Source: Clostridiaceae bacterium (lineage in GTDB: Bacteria > Cyanobacteriota > Vampirovibrionia > Gastranaerophilales > Gastranaerophilaceae). Taken from it: 38,472 bases of DNA. Of the stretch, positions 17,581 to 27,336 are shown one piece after another (position 1 is the first letter of the stretch; every line of letters starts with the position of its first letter). A program made the position numbers and the translations under genes. The notes beneath the pieces are model-generated. The model was not told the origin of the DNA. It did no database searches and saw only the letters and a program-made list of their open reading frames with translations. The DNA lies in contig JALCDS010000015.1 in the NCBI GenBank assembly GCA_022641775.1, forward strand, positions 1-38,472. The letters are read 5' to 3'.

Positions 17581-17860
17581 TTATTTTAAATATTAAGCGT
17601 AATTGTTACAATTATTTACAATTATTTTTCGTTTAAAATTTGGTATTTTTTTATAAAATCACTATTTTTTTGAGTGAATTTTGCAAAAATTTTTAAAAAA
17701 ACTTTTAAAAATATACTATTTTTAATAAAATATGCAAAATGGCATCTTAATATTACCTTTACAAAAACGCTTATGGGGGCAATTTTTAAAATGCCACGCT
17801 TTTAATATTAATATAGAACTGTTATAATTGTAGTTGTGTTAGTGAGTCCAGACAAAATTT
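17581..17860. other. 280-base AT-rich intergenic region with possible terminator and extended -10
   Basis: No gene is seen. A possible cca terminator is the AT-only hairpin TAATTGT (17600-17606) / ACAATTA (17618-17624) followed by a T-run. GGCA (17778-17781) and TGCC (17792-17795) flank an A/T core, forming a small imperfect dyad. An extended -10 TGTTATAAT ends at 17828, with no good -35. It predicts a start near 17835 and a leader of about 26 bases before the ATG at 17861, which has only a weak, distant ribosome-binding site. Long T and A runs dominate the middle. Confidence 0.5.
17820..17828 (+). promoter_or_regulatory. Extended -10 promoter for the first paralogous membrane protein
   Basis: TGTTATAAT matches the extended -10 consensus TGnTATAAT. 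No recognisable -35 is found 16-18 bases upstream, as is common with extended -10 promoters. Confidence 0.45.
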
Positions 17861-19534
17861 ATGATTGAAAAAGTTAGTTTACAAAGTGTAGAAAATAGAA
17901 AATATACCCCGAAACAAAGCAAGGGGAAAAACCCATCGTTTAGTGGTTTAGGCGACGGTGTTATTCAAGCTGTTCAGTTATGCGAAAAATACCCAATGGT
18001 TAATGTTTCGGCACTTGATCTTTCAACTGCAATTATTCCTCGTACTGTTGTTGAAACTAAAGAAGCTAACGGATATGCCGGTTTTGAGGCTTTCAGACGT
18101 GAATCTTCTGGTTTGATTGTAAACTGTTTGATTCCTAGTTTTATTGTATTAGGTCTTGCAAAAACAATCAAAAACCCTATTATGGGTGGATTTAACAAAT
18201 CTGATTTGTCGAATACTTGGGCAAACTCTGATAGTTTAGATAAAATTCAAAAATATTATTTAGAGGCAAAAGGCGAAGGTAGAGACAAAGTCCGTAATAT
18301 GTTCAAGAATATGTTTATGGATTTGGAAGGCGTTGACGGTGATGTTGATAATGGTGGATTGAAAAAATTCTCTCAACTATACCATGGCAGCAAAGAAGAT
18401 TTTGATAAATCATTAAATAAATTAACTGATTCAGTGATGGCTGAAAAGCTTGATAAAAAAGCGATGAAAAAAGCTATTTCTGATATCATTTCAAAAACTC
18501 ATATTGCTGAAAATATCAAATTTAAAGATGATAACAAGTATTTTTCATCAGCATTTGATTCTTTGTTTGAAAATGCTTCACGTGTAACTAAAGGCATTTT
18601 AAAAGAAGATATCAAATCTTCTGAGGATTTAACAAAATATGTTTCAAAAGCTAAAAAACTTGTAAAATATAAGAGTTTAGCAGGCTTGGGTGTAATTATT
18701 CCTCTGGCTATTTCTATGCAACCTATTAACAGATGGATTACTTCAAAGACTTCTGGCAAAAAAGGTGCTCCTATATATAAGGACTATAAAGATTCTGAAC
18801 ATCATGAATTATCTGATAAACAGAAAGCAAGTTTGTTAAAACAGAAATTTATTTCTATTGGTTCAATGATTGGTGTTTCATTGTTGTCAATGATGAAAAT
18901 GCCATCAATGAGAATGTTGGAATTTAAAGGTTTGTTCCCATCAATGGATCAGGCAAGAATTATTTCGACTGCAACATTTGCAAGCCGTATGGCATCATCT
19001 GAAGATAAAAATGAGCTTAGAGAAGCTACAATTAGAGATATTGCGACTTTCTCAAGTTTATATTTCTTGGGTGATTATGCAGCAAAAGCTATTGCATCTA
19101 CAATAGAAAAACATCACTCAGATGTACATTTAATTAATAGACTTAAAAATCCTAAGCGTGGAGCAAATTCATTTGAAAAATTATGGAATTGGGTAAAGAA
19201 TACTTCACTTAAATCTTCAGATGAACTTGCAACAGTAAAAGAAAAAAGATTAAGAACAATATGTCAATTAGGTAACTTAGGTTTCTCTTTATTGGCATTA
19301 GGAATATTTATCCCGGAACTATACAAGGCCCAAACGAATAAAAAACATCAGGAAGATTTAGCAAAAGCAAGAGCTGAAGCGAAATTAAAAGCCTCCTGTA
19401 ACGGACGAACATCCTCCTGTGGCAGCGCCAATGACGCGGCCGCGAGCATGAAGATGGAAACATCATCTATTGAGTTTGAAAAAAACTTGATAAAAGGTGG
19501 TAAGACACCGTTTAAGGCATTTTTTAATTCGTAA
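17861..19534 (+). CDS. Unrecognised membrane protein with PSFxG box (paralogue 1)
   Basis: 557 residues; no known family. It has an N-terminal PSFSG box at 25-29, then DLSTAIIPRTVV (53-64) and RRESSG (79-84). About five hydrophobic stretches follow: roughly 85-101, 272-287, 331-347, 392-411 and 468-486. Between 110 and 270 is a charged helical region. Other marks are MQPINRWIT (286-294) and FKGLFPSMDQ with NELREATIRD (355-393). The tail has a positively charged helix, two Cys (513, 520) and GC-rich coding. The next gene is a paralogue: the first 84 residues align without gaps, with identical positions for the PSFxG, DLxxxxIPRT and RRE motifs. Intergenic distance to it is 11 bases, so they form an operon. 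Function unknown; membrane location is inferred. Confidence 0.8.
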   Translation: MIEKVSLQSVENRKYTPKQSKGKNPSFSGLGDGVIQAVQLCEKYPMVNVSALDLSTAIIPRTVVETKEANGYAGFEAFRRESSGLIVNCLIPSFIVLGLAKTIKNPIMGGFNKSDLSNTWANSDSLDKIQKYYLEAKGEGRDKVRNMFKNMFMDLEGVDGDVDNGGLKKFSQLYHGSKEDFDKSLNKLTDSVMAEKLDKKAMKKAISDIISKTHIAENIKFKDDNKYFSSAFDSLFENASRVTKGILKEDIKSSEDLTKYVSKAKKLVKYKSLAGLGVIIPLAISMQPINRWITSKTSGKKGAPIYKDYKDSEHHELSDKQKASLLKQKFISIGSMIGVSLLSMMKMPSMRMLEFKGLFPSMDQARIISTATFASRMASSEDKNELREATIRDIATFSSLYFLGDYAAKAIASTIEKHHSDVHLINRLKNPKRGANSFEKLWNWVKNTSLKSSDELATVKEKRLRTICQLGNLGFSLLALGIFIPELYKAQTNKKHQEDLAKARAEAKLKASCNGRTSSCGSANDAAASMKMETSSIEFEKNLIKGGKTPFKAFFNS

Positions 19535-19545
19535 AGGAAAGAACT

Positions 19546-21273
19546 ATGAAAATAAATAAAATAACACCCCAATATTTAAACCAGACTAGACAAGAACATC
19601 AAGAAAAACATAATCAACCATCATTTAAAGGTGGAATGGATATGTTTACATCAGGCTTGAGATTTTTAGATACAAACCAAGCTGTTGGTGCATGTGCAGT
19701 TGACTTATGCTCAATGGTTATACCAAGAACTACAGTTGATTTTATTAACAGAGGACCTTCTGCAGGTACTGAAACAATGCGTCGTGAAGCTACCGGTACA
19801 ACAAACCACGCATCAGTCGGTATTTATGGAACTTTAGCTGGTTTTGCTATTGCTACAGGATTTAACAATAAATATGGCGTAAAAGCTCATAAAATTTTTG
19901 CAGACAATCATACAATAAATATTATTGCTCAAAGTTGGCAAGATTCATTACACTCAGGAAATTCGGATCCATTAAAGTTGCATGTACAAAACTTTGTTGA
20001 TGGCATAAAAGTTTATAATACTGATAATGACAAAGTTAAGGGTTATGTAGAAATTCCTAAAGAAGATAGAAATGCTATCGTAGATTTCTTATACAATGAT
20101 TTGAAAAATTCAAAATCTCAAATCATATCAAAAGATGCGAAGAATACTCTTTATACAATGATTACTGGTGCAACAGGCGGAGAAAAAAATGTTGTTCTAT
20201 CAGGAACCCATGGACAACCTGATGCTGCAAATACACTAAAGACTTTGATTTCAAATTTCTACAATATTACAAAGGCTTGTAGCACAGAAAAGGCTCAAGA
20301 AGTGTTCAAAAACACAACTGATTTTGCAAAAAATGATTTTGTAAATACATTGAAACATATCAATCTTAAACGTTCAATTGGAGGTTTAGGTATTGCAACA
20401 GCAATTGGTATGTCTACTCAGCCTATTAATATGTATTTGACTAAAAAGAAAACAGGACAAGATGGCTTTGTAGGTGTCAAAGGCAGAAAAAAAGATAACA
20501 GTTTTAACTTCAAAGTTATGAAGGCTGTTGTTGGTGCTGCATTCGCTGCAGGAGCTCTAGCTACTATAACTACTCATCCGTCGAAATTTATGAGTAAGAT
20601 TCAATTCCAAGGAATGTTACCGACACTTGATCAATTGAAATTGGTTTATGGTATGACAATTGTATCAAGATTGCTTGTTGCCCGTGACAAAGATGAATTG
20701 AGAGAATCTGCAGTTAAAGATTCATTAGGATTCTTGAACTTATTGATTTTGGGTAACATGGTTACAAAAGGTACTGCAAGAATATTTGATAAATCATTGA
20801 TTAACAAAGTTAATGGTGCAGGTAAGAGTTTTATGGAAAAAATGTCTGGTTCTTCTTTAAAAACCAGAGATGAAGTTTTGTTCTCAACATTGAAGCAAAA
20901 TGGCATTGATCTTGTCAAAGCCGATGGTAAAGCTTTAGGTTTTAAGGAAATGATGGCAAAAGTTAAAGATTTGCCTCTTGAAACTCAAACTGAATTAAGA
21001 AGAAAAATAAGTGCATTGAATATTTCTCAAGTTGTAGGTTACTTATATTCTGGAATAGTTCTAGGTGTTGGTATTCCAAAACTTAATATTTATATGACAA
21101 ACAAATCAGAAAAAAAACGTCAAGCTAAATTGGCTCAAGAAGAAGCTCAAAATCCAAAGCCTGAACAAAATACAGTACCTACTCAGACTAAAGATACTTC
21201 AAAACCTAACTTTTCGGCTTCAGTGCCAATGTTGAGCCAAGAAAATATGCAGTTTTTATATCAAAAAATGTAA
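19546..21273 (+). CDS. Unrecognised membrane protein with PSFxG box (paralogue 2)
   Basis: 575 residues; paralogue of the preceding gene product. PSFKG is at 25-29, DLCSMVIPRTTV at 53-64 and RREATG at 79-84. Later it shows TQPINMYLTKKKTG and FQGMLPTLDQLK with ELRESAVKDSLGFLNLLILG, matching paralogue 1 in order. Hydrophobic stretches lie near 91-107, 280-296, 330-346, 395-410 and 495-515. The tail after the last one is Lys/Gln/Glu rich and ends in a Pro/Thr/Ser-rich linker. AAAGGAAAG lies before the ATG. The MKINKITPQY start resembles that of the lipoprotein-like protein at 34848-35759. No function can be assigned. Confidence 0.8.
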   Translation: MKINKITPQYLNQTRQEHQEKHNQPSFKGGMDMFTSGLRFLDTNQAVGACAVDLCSMVIPRTTVDFINRGPSAGTETMRREATGTTNHASVGIYGTLAGFAIATGFNNKYGVKAHKIFADNHTINIIAQSWQDSLHSGNSDPLKLHVQNFVDGIKVYNTDNDKVKGYVEIPKEDRNAIVDFLYNDLKNSKSQIISKDAKNTLYTMITGATGGEKNVVLSGTHGQPDAANTLKTLISNFYNITKACSTEKAQEVFKNTTDFAKNDFVNTLKHINLKRSIGGLGIATAIGMSTQPINMYLTKKKTGQDGFVGVKGRKKDNSFNFKVMKAVVGAAFAAGALATITTHPSKFMSKIQFQGMLPTLDQLKLVYGMTIVSRLLVARDKDELRESAVKDSLGFLNLLILGNMVTKGTARIFDKSLINKVNGAGKSFMEKMSGSSLKTRDEVLFSTLKQNGIDLVKADGKALGFKEMMAKVKDLPLETQTELRRKISALNISQVVGYLYSGIVLGVGIPKLNIYMTNKSEKKRQAKLAQEEAQNPKPEQNTVPTQTKDTSKPNFSASVPMLSQENMQFLYQKM

Positions 21274-21287
21274 TTTAACTTAATGAC

Positions 21288-21316
21288 TTGAAATTTATAA
21301 TAAAATATTGTATATT
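21288..21316 (+). promoter_or_regulatory. Sigma-70-type promoter for the prepilin gene
   Basis: TTGAAA (21288-21293), a 17-base spacer and TATATT (21311-21316). The start would be near 21323, with a leader of about 33 bases that contains AGGAG at 21344-21348, 7 bases before the ATG. Confidence 0.5.
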
Positions 21317-21355
21317 GCTATAACATAGTAAGTATTATATTATAGGAGTTAAGTT

Positions 21356-22240
21356 ATGAAAACATGTAGGAACGCTTTTACGTTGGCCGAAGTATTGATA
21401 ACCCTTGGTATAATTGGAGTAGTTGCAGCAATGACAATGCCTACTTTGATTGCAAGTTACCAAAAAAGAGTAATTGAAACCCAATTAAAAAGAGCTTATG
21501 CTGTACAAATTGCAGGTTATGAGAAAATGCTTGCAGATGCTGAAGCCCAAAGTCTTGGTGATACCGAAGTTTTTCAGAAAATAAGTAATTCAAGATGTAC
21601 TATTAGTGAAGGAAGAATACCAAGTAATTGCGAAGCCTTTATTGATGAATTGCATAAATATTTCAATTTTAGCCTTATTAGCGCAAGTGAAACTTCGAAT
21701 CTTGGCTTTTTAATGGAACCGGCTTATGCTGTTACAGCGTCATCATCAGCGTCGACTTTACCTATGGAAACTCTAACTCCAAGTTATATTGCGTTTTCGG
21801 ATAATACAATAATTCGTTATGGAATGTTTTTAAGAACTGCAGATACAATGGATACAGAAACGATAAAATCTCTTGGCGGACGTTTATTGGCATTACAAGC
21901 TGCTTTAATATTGGATGTAAATGGATTAAAGAAACCAAATATTATGGGTGAAGACCAGTTTGCATTTTATTTATCATCAGATGGTAAATTGTTTCCATAT
22001 GGCGGAAGAGATGCTTCTATTTTTGAAACCGGTAATCCTGACATGCTATATTGGAGGAATATGACTTCATTATGTGGTGAACCTGATGACAAAACTATAT
22101 CTATTAATTCTCCTATGGCCGGATATGGTTGTGCCGCTAGGGTAATGGAAAATGATTGGAAAATTGATTACGGCGTAAAAGTAATCTCCGCTCCGGAAGA
22201 TGATGATCCTGGTCTAGAAATCAGGGAGGAATTAAATTAA
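21356..22240 (+). CDS. Type IV pilin-like protein (prepilin N-terminal methylation motif)
   Basis: 294 residues. A short basic leader MKTCRNA is followed by FTLAEVLITLGIIGVVAAMTMPTLI-type sequence: cleavage is predicted between A7 and F8, with Glu at mature position 5, and the hydrophobic N-terminal helix runs to about residue 32. Ala rather than Gly at -1 is allowed but less common. The globular part has Cys at 79, 88, 240 and 255 and ends in an acidic tail. It is probably a minor pilin, pseudopilin or surface pilin-like protein exported by a type IV pilus/type II secretion machine; no assembly genes are nearby. Its stop codon lies inside an AT pentanucleotide repeat. Strong ribosome-binding site AGGAG at 21344-21348. 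Confidence 0.9.
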   Translation: MKTCRNAFTLAEVLITLGIIGVVAAMTMPTLIASYQKRVIETQLKRAYAVQIAGYEKMLADAEAQSLGDTEVFQKISNSRCTISEGRIPSNCEAFIDELHKYFNFSLISASETSNLGFLMEPAYAVTASSSASTLPMETLTPSYIAFSDNTIIRYGMFLRTADTMDTETIKSLGGRLLALQAALILDVNGLKKPNIMGEDQFAFYLSSDGKLFPYGGRDASIFETGNPDMLYWRNMTSLCGEPDDKTISINSPMAGYGCAARVMENDWKIDYGVKVISAPEDDDPGLEIREELN

Positions 22241-22270
22241 ATTAATTTAATTTAATTTAATTTAATTTAA
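22231..22270. repeat. AT-only pentanucleotide repeat and palindrome between convergent genes
   Basis: Three ATTAA units run into five TTTAA units. The junction forms a palindrome about 26 bases long that could fold as a hairpin, so it may terminate transcription from both the pilin gene and the ATP synthase operon. The pilin stop codon (22238-22240) is inside the repeat. Confidence 0.8.
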
Positions 22271-22277
22271 TTAAAAC

Positions 22278-23210
22278 TTATCCGAGTTGTGCATTTGCAC
22301 CGGAAACAACTTCAATGATTTCTTGAGTGATGGCGAACTGTCTTGATTTGTTGTACTGGATAGAAAGTGTACTTAACATCTTTTCAGCGTTGTTTGTAGC
22401 AGCTGACATTGCTGTCATTCTGGATGCAAGTTCACTTGCTTGTGCTTCTAGTAGTGCCTGATAAACTATGTTTACAATATACATAGGAACAACTTTTTGT
22501 AGAATATTATGCATATCAGGAGCAAATTCCATCAATGGATCAATCACGTTGTCGTGAAGTTGTTCTTCTGTATCGTTCATGTTTTGCAATGGTAATACTT
22601 CCCATTCTTCAACACGATAAGTCATCATATTTTTGAATCGAGTTGTTATGATTTCAATTTTATCAATATTATCATTTACATAATATTCAGCGATATCTTC
22701 GATAATTTCTTTTGCACCTTCGCCAGATGGTTCTGAAGCTACTGCCAAATATGTTTTTGCAATCTCACAGTCAAGATCTTTAGTCTTTTTGGTAATAGGA
22801 GCTATTCCTTTTTGCCCAACAATAAACAAAGTACATTTTATACCTTGAGCGTTATATTCTTTAATCTTGGCAATTGTCTGTCTTACTATATTTGCATTAT
22901 AAGCTCCGGCAAGTCCCTTATTAGAAGAAATAACAAGCAATCCTACATTCTTTAAATCTCTCAATTGTAAAAGTTTTGGGTAATTATCAATCGCTGATTT
23001 TATTCTCAAAGTTTCTGAATTGTAGGTGCCTACTGAATTTAAAAGTTTTTTGAACATAGAAGATAATTCATTTGTAAAAGGTCTTGAGGCTTTAACTGTA
23101 TTTTCAGCTCGTTTAACCTTTGCTGCAGCAACCATCTTCATAGCACGAGTGATTTTTTTCGTACTTTGAACACTGGCTATTCTTGTTTTAATGTCTTTTA
23201 AATTTGTCAT
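22278..23210 (-). CDS. atpG: F1Fo ATP synthase gamma subunit
   Basis: Central rotor stalk of F1. 310 residues. The N-terminal helix carries the conserved MTNLKDIKTRIASVQSTKKIT pattern and AMKMVAAAKVKRA. The C-terminal helix has ASELASRMTAMSAATNNA and ends with ITQEIIEVVSGANA. Between TTRFKNMMTYRVEEWEVLPL and EFAPDMHNILQKVVPMY there are only about 20 residues, so the 30-40-residue insertion of cyanobacterial and chloroplast gamma, including its redox cysteines, is absent. Last gene of the cluster; its start lies 12 bases after the alpha stop. In cyanobacterial naming this is atpC. Confidence 0.96.
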   Translation of the reverse strand: MTNLKDIKTRIASVQSTKKITRAMKMVAAAKVKRAENTVKASRPFTNELSSMFKKLLNSVGTYNSETLRIKSAIDNYPKLLQLRDLKNVGLLVISSNKGLAGAYNANIVRQTIAKIKEYNAQGIKCTLFIVGQKGIAPITKKTKDLDCEIAKTYLAVASEPSGEGAKEIIEDIAEYYVNDNIDKIEIITTRFKNMMTYRVEEWEVLPLQNMNDTEEQLHDNVIDPLMEFAPDMHNILQKVVPMYIVNIVYQALLEAQASELASRMTAMSAATNNAEKMLSTLSIQYNKSRQFAITQEIIEVVSGANAQLG

Positions 23211-23222
23211 CGGCTTATTATC

Positions 23223-24749
<1,527 letters not shown>

Positions 24750-25280
24750 TTACTTTATTACTTTACTTAAATTTTCTATTTTATTTTTCAAACTTGTATC
24801 AATTGAAGTATCATCAAATTGTATAACAAGTCCGGAAATAATATCTTCAGAAATTGTCCAGTTCGGTACAATTTTTTTATTCAATTTCGTTTCCAATTTA
24901 GAAATTATTTTAGATTTGAATTCATCTGTTAATTCAATAGCAGAAGTAATTTCCACCTCTTTTACATCGTTTATGTCATTTAACTTTTGCTTGTAACTTT
25001 CTAAAATTTCCTTAAATTGTAAAATTCTGTTTTTTTCAACGAGTAATTTCAAAAATTCAATTGTTTTTTCATTGATTTTGCCGTTGAATATTTCATTTAA
25101 AATCTCGTTTTTTTTGTCAAAGTTTATTGTAGGATTTACAAGGATTTTGTTTAAATCCTCTGATGTGTTAAGAACTTCTGCAACTTTATTCAAGTCAGCA
25201 AGAAGTGTTGCGCTATCAATATCCAAATTGATAAGTGCATCTGCATAATTTTTTGCTGATTGTGAAATTCTTATTTTCAT
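24750..25280 (-). CDS. atpH: F1Fo ATP synthase delta subunit
   Basis: Joins the top of F1 to the peripheral stalk. 176 residues, standard length. The N-terminal ISQSAKNYADALINL matches the family's Y(A)xAL signature. The middle is charged and helical, and the C-terminus IPNWTISEDIISGLVIQFDDTSIDTSLKNKI matches the conserved GlxxxxxxxxxDxSlxxkl end. It overlaps the b subunit gene by 4 bases (ATGA). In cyanobacterial naming this is atpD. Confidence 0.95.
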   Translation of the reverse strand: MKIRISQSAKNYADALINLDIDSATLLADLNKVAEVLNTSEDLNKILVNPTINFDKKNEILNEIFNGKINEKTIEFLKLLVEKNRILQFKEILESYKQKLNDINDVKEVEITSAIELTDEFKSKIISKLETKLNKKIVPNWTISEDIISGLVIQFDDTSIDTSLKNKIENLSKVIK

Positions 25281-25786
25281 AGTGTTACCTTGTCAATATC
25301 CTCAATACTGTCATTAATAAATTTGTTATGAAGTGACGGATTGTTTTTTAGTGTTTGAATTATATGTTGCTTTGCAAGATCTACAGACTTCATACCTTGT
25401 TTTGTGGTAAGTTTTGAGACGATTGCCTTTTCCTCTGCTTCAATAAGTTTTGATGCATTGATTTCAAAACTTTTTACTTTGTTTTCAGCTTCAGTCAGAA
25501 TATGTGAACTCATATTTTTAGCATTGGTTTCGGCTGTCGTTAATATGTCTTTTATATCTTGAGATAGATGTTCAACTGATTTTTCTGCATTTTTCAAATC
25601 TTCTATTGCCTTTGATTTTGTAGATTTTGCATCTTCAATTTTTTGGATAACACTGTTTTTCATGTTTTCCATAACAGCAGAAATATCTACTTTTTTTGCA
25701 ATAGCTATCAAAATAATCAAAAAGATTGCAAAATTGAAAAGATTTGAATGCATTACCAATGTCCAGATGGAAGAAATATTAACCAT
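25277..25786 (-). CDS. atpF: F1Fo ATP synthase b subunit
   Basis: Peripheral stalk. 169 residues: one N-terminal membrane helix (about 13-30, NLFNFAIFLIILIAIAKKV) and a long charged coiled-coil to about 130. It overlaps the preceding b' gene by 8 bases and the following delta gene by 4. A strong AAGGAGG ribosome-binding site sits before its ATG. Together with the b' gene it forms the b/b' heterodimer typical of cyanobacteria and alphaproteobacteria. Confidence 0.92.
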   Translation of the reverse strand: MVNISSIWTLVMHSNLFNFAIFLIILIAIAKKVDISAVMENMKNSVIQKIEDAKSTKSKAIEDLKNAEKSVEHLSQDIKDILTTAETNAKNMSSHILTEAENKVKSFEINASKLIEAEEKAIVSKLTTKQGMKSVDLAKQHIIQTLKNNPSLHNKFINDSIEDIDKVTL

Positions 25787-26228
25787 GATATTCCTCCTTA
25801 GATATTGGGATATTTTCTTTTAAAATTCTATCCGATATCATTTGAGCAAGGTTAACAATTTCATCTGACATTGCCTGTTCAGTTTCGTCGCTGGCTTTTG
25901 TCAATTCTGCCTTTTTATCTTCAACAAATTTGTTATTTTTGTCTTTAGCTTCTTTTGTAACCTTGTCGTATTGAGAATTTGCATCTTTTGTCTTTTCTGT
26001 TATTAATGATTTTGCATCAAGTTTTGATTTAGCAAGCTTATCAGCTTTATCTTGTAATAAAGATTTTGATTTATTATCAGCATCTTTAGCATCAGTATAA
26101 TTTTTTGATATAAAATCTTCTCTTTCGTCCACAATTTTTTCCAAAGGACGATAGAGTATAATATTCATCAAAATTGTGAATATTATAAAACTTATAGCTG
26201 ATACAAAAAATGTTGCATTAAATTCCAT
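25779..26228 (-). CDS. atpF2: F1Fo ATP synthase b' subunit
   Basis: Second peripheral-stalk subunit. 149 residues: N-terminal membrane helix (about 5-24, FFVSAISFIIFTILMNIILY) followed by RPLEKIVDEREDFISKN and a long lysine/aspartate-rich coiled coil. RPxxxxxxxR after the helix is typical of b/b' subunits. A single b gene would be expected in most Firmicutes and Gammaproteobacteria, so this duplication is a lineage clue. The ribosome-binding site is weak. Confidence 0.92.
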   Translation of the reverse strand: MEFNATFFVSAISFIIFTILMNIILYRPLEKIVDEREDFISKNYTDAKDADNKSKSLLQDKADKLAKSKLDAKSLITEKTKDANSQYDKVTKEAKDKNNKFVEDKKAELTKASDETEQAMSDEIVNLAQMISDRILKENIPISKEEYHG

Positions 26229-26247
26229 CTTTAATCAAAGACCTCTC

Positions 26248-26481
26248 TTAACCCATCATACCTGACAATTTTAATGCGATAATCAATGCATAAATTGCAC
26301 AAGCTTCTGCCATAGCAGCACCGATAAGGAAGAATACTAATGCTTTTGTTGCGATTTCCGGTTGTCTTGACATAGCTTCCATCAAACCTTTTGTTGCAAC
26401 ACCGATACCTAAGCCGGCACCAACTGCACCAAAACCGATTGCTATACCTGCACCTAATTGAGCTAATTCTGAAACTGCCAT
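26248..26481 (-). CDS. atpE: F1Fo ATP synthase c subunit (rotor ring)
   Basis: 77 residues, two membrane helices joined by the conserved SRQPE loop (38-42). The ion-binding carboxylate is E59. It is followed by A60 and C61, and the position of the Na+-ring glutamine is I26. The Ser/Thr and Gln that bind Na+ in Ilyobacter-type rings are therefore missing, which points to H+ coupling (inference). The glycine-rich first helix (GAGIAIGFGAVGAGLGIG) is typical. AGGA ribosome-binding site before the ATG. Confidence 0.97.
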   Translation of the reverse strand: MAVSELAQLGAGIAIGFGAVGAGLGIGVATKGLMEAMSRQPEIATKALVFFLIGAAMAEACAIYALIIALKLSGMMG

Positions 26482-26528
26482 AATTTTTTCCTTTCTTAAT
26501 TTTATATTACTTAGTTTTATTTTTATTT

Positions 26529-27215
26529 TTATTCATCTTGAATTGCGGTTGACACATATACCATTGTCAACATAGCAAATACTAAAGCCTGAACACATGC
26601 AACCAAAACTTCAAAGAACATGAATGGTAATGGTAATACATATGCGCAAATTCCGAGCATTGCTGAAATCAATATTTCTCCTGCAAGAACGTTACCGAAA
26701 AGTCGTAATGCCAATGTTAATGGTCTTGTGAACATTTCTAATAAGTCAATAAGACATATAAAAATGCTTATCGGTGAAAAATCCTTCAGTAAAAATTTGA
26801 AGTTCTTTTTCTTCAAACCTGCTGCTATATAATAAATCAAAACGATTATTGCCATTGCAGCGGTTAAGTTTATATCATTTGTCGGAGAAGCCAGTTCACC
26901 TTGCTTTAGTTCCAGAACCCTCATAGGAACTTGTCCCATCAGGTTTGCTGTGATAATGAATAGGAACAAAGAAACAATTAACGGAATATGCTTTCTGCCT
27001 TCTCTACCCATTAGAGAGTCAGACATTCCCCAGAAAAATCCGAGTATGTTTTCAAAGGCAACTTGCAATTTTGTAGGAACGATAGAAACTTTTCGAGTTG
27101 CCATAAATGCAACAACTAAAAGTAATCCCATTGCGAGCCACATTGTAATAACAGTGTCCATATTAACACTCATTGAATGGTTAAATAGATTAAATGTATA
27201 GACCCAATGTTCCAT
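26529..27215 (-). CDS. atpB: F1Fo ATP synthase a subunit
   Basis: Membrane stator forming the two ion half-channels. 228 residues, about five or six helices. The essential arginine is R171 in RPLTLALRLFGNVLAGEIL. NLMGQVP (91-97) and the C-terminal FEVLVACVQALVFAMLTMVYV are also canonical. AAGGAG at 27221-27226 lies 5 bases before the ATG. First gene of the cluster; no atpI gene precedes it, and beta and epsilon are not in the window. Confidence 0.96.
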   Translation of the reverse strand: MEHWVYTFNLFNHSMSVNMDTVITMWLAMGLLLVVAFMATRKVSIVPTKLQVAFENILGFFWGMSDSLMGREGRKHIPLIVSLFLFIITANLMGQVPMRVLELKQGELASPTNDINLTAAMAIIVLIYYIAAGLKKKNFKFLLKDFSPISIFICLIDLLEMFTRPLTLALRLFGNVLAGEILISAMLGICAYVLPLPFMFFEVLVACVQALVFAMLTMVYVSTAIQDE

Positions 27216-27336
27216 GCTCTCTCCTTCATAATTAATACTAATTCAAATAAAAAAAAATCGCAAATATCTTAGGCAAACATTTATTTTTACAAGTTTTTTG
27301 TATGTTTATAGTAGAATAATTTGTAAGGGGTAATTG

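Noticed and set aside
17581..17860. tRNA or structured RNA in the longest intergenic gap
   Set aside because: The region is almost pure A/T with homopolymer runs and has no cloverleaf, T-loop or CCA-like pattern.
22231..22270. AT repeat as a CRISPR array or attachment site
   Set aside because: Units are 5 bases with no spacers, and no integrase or cas gene is nearby.
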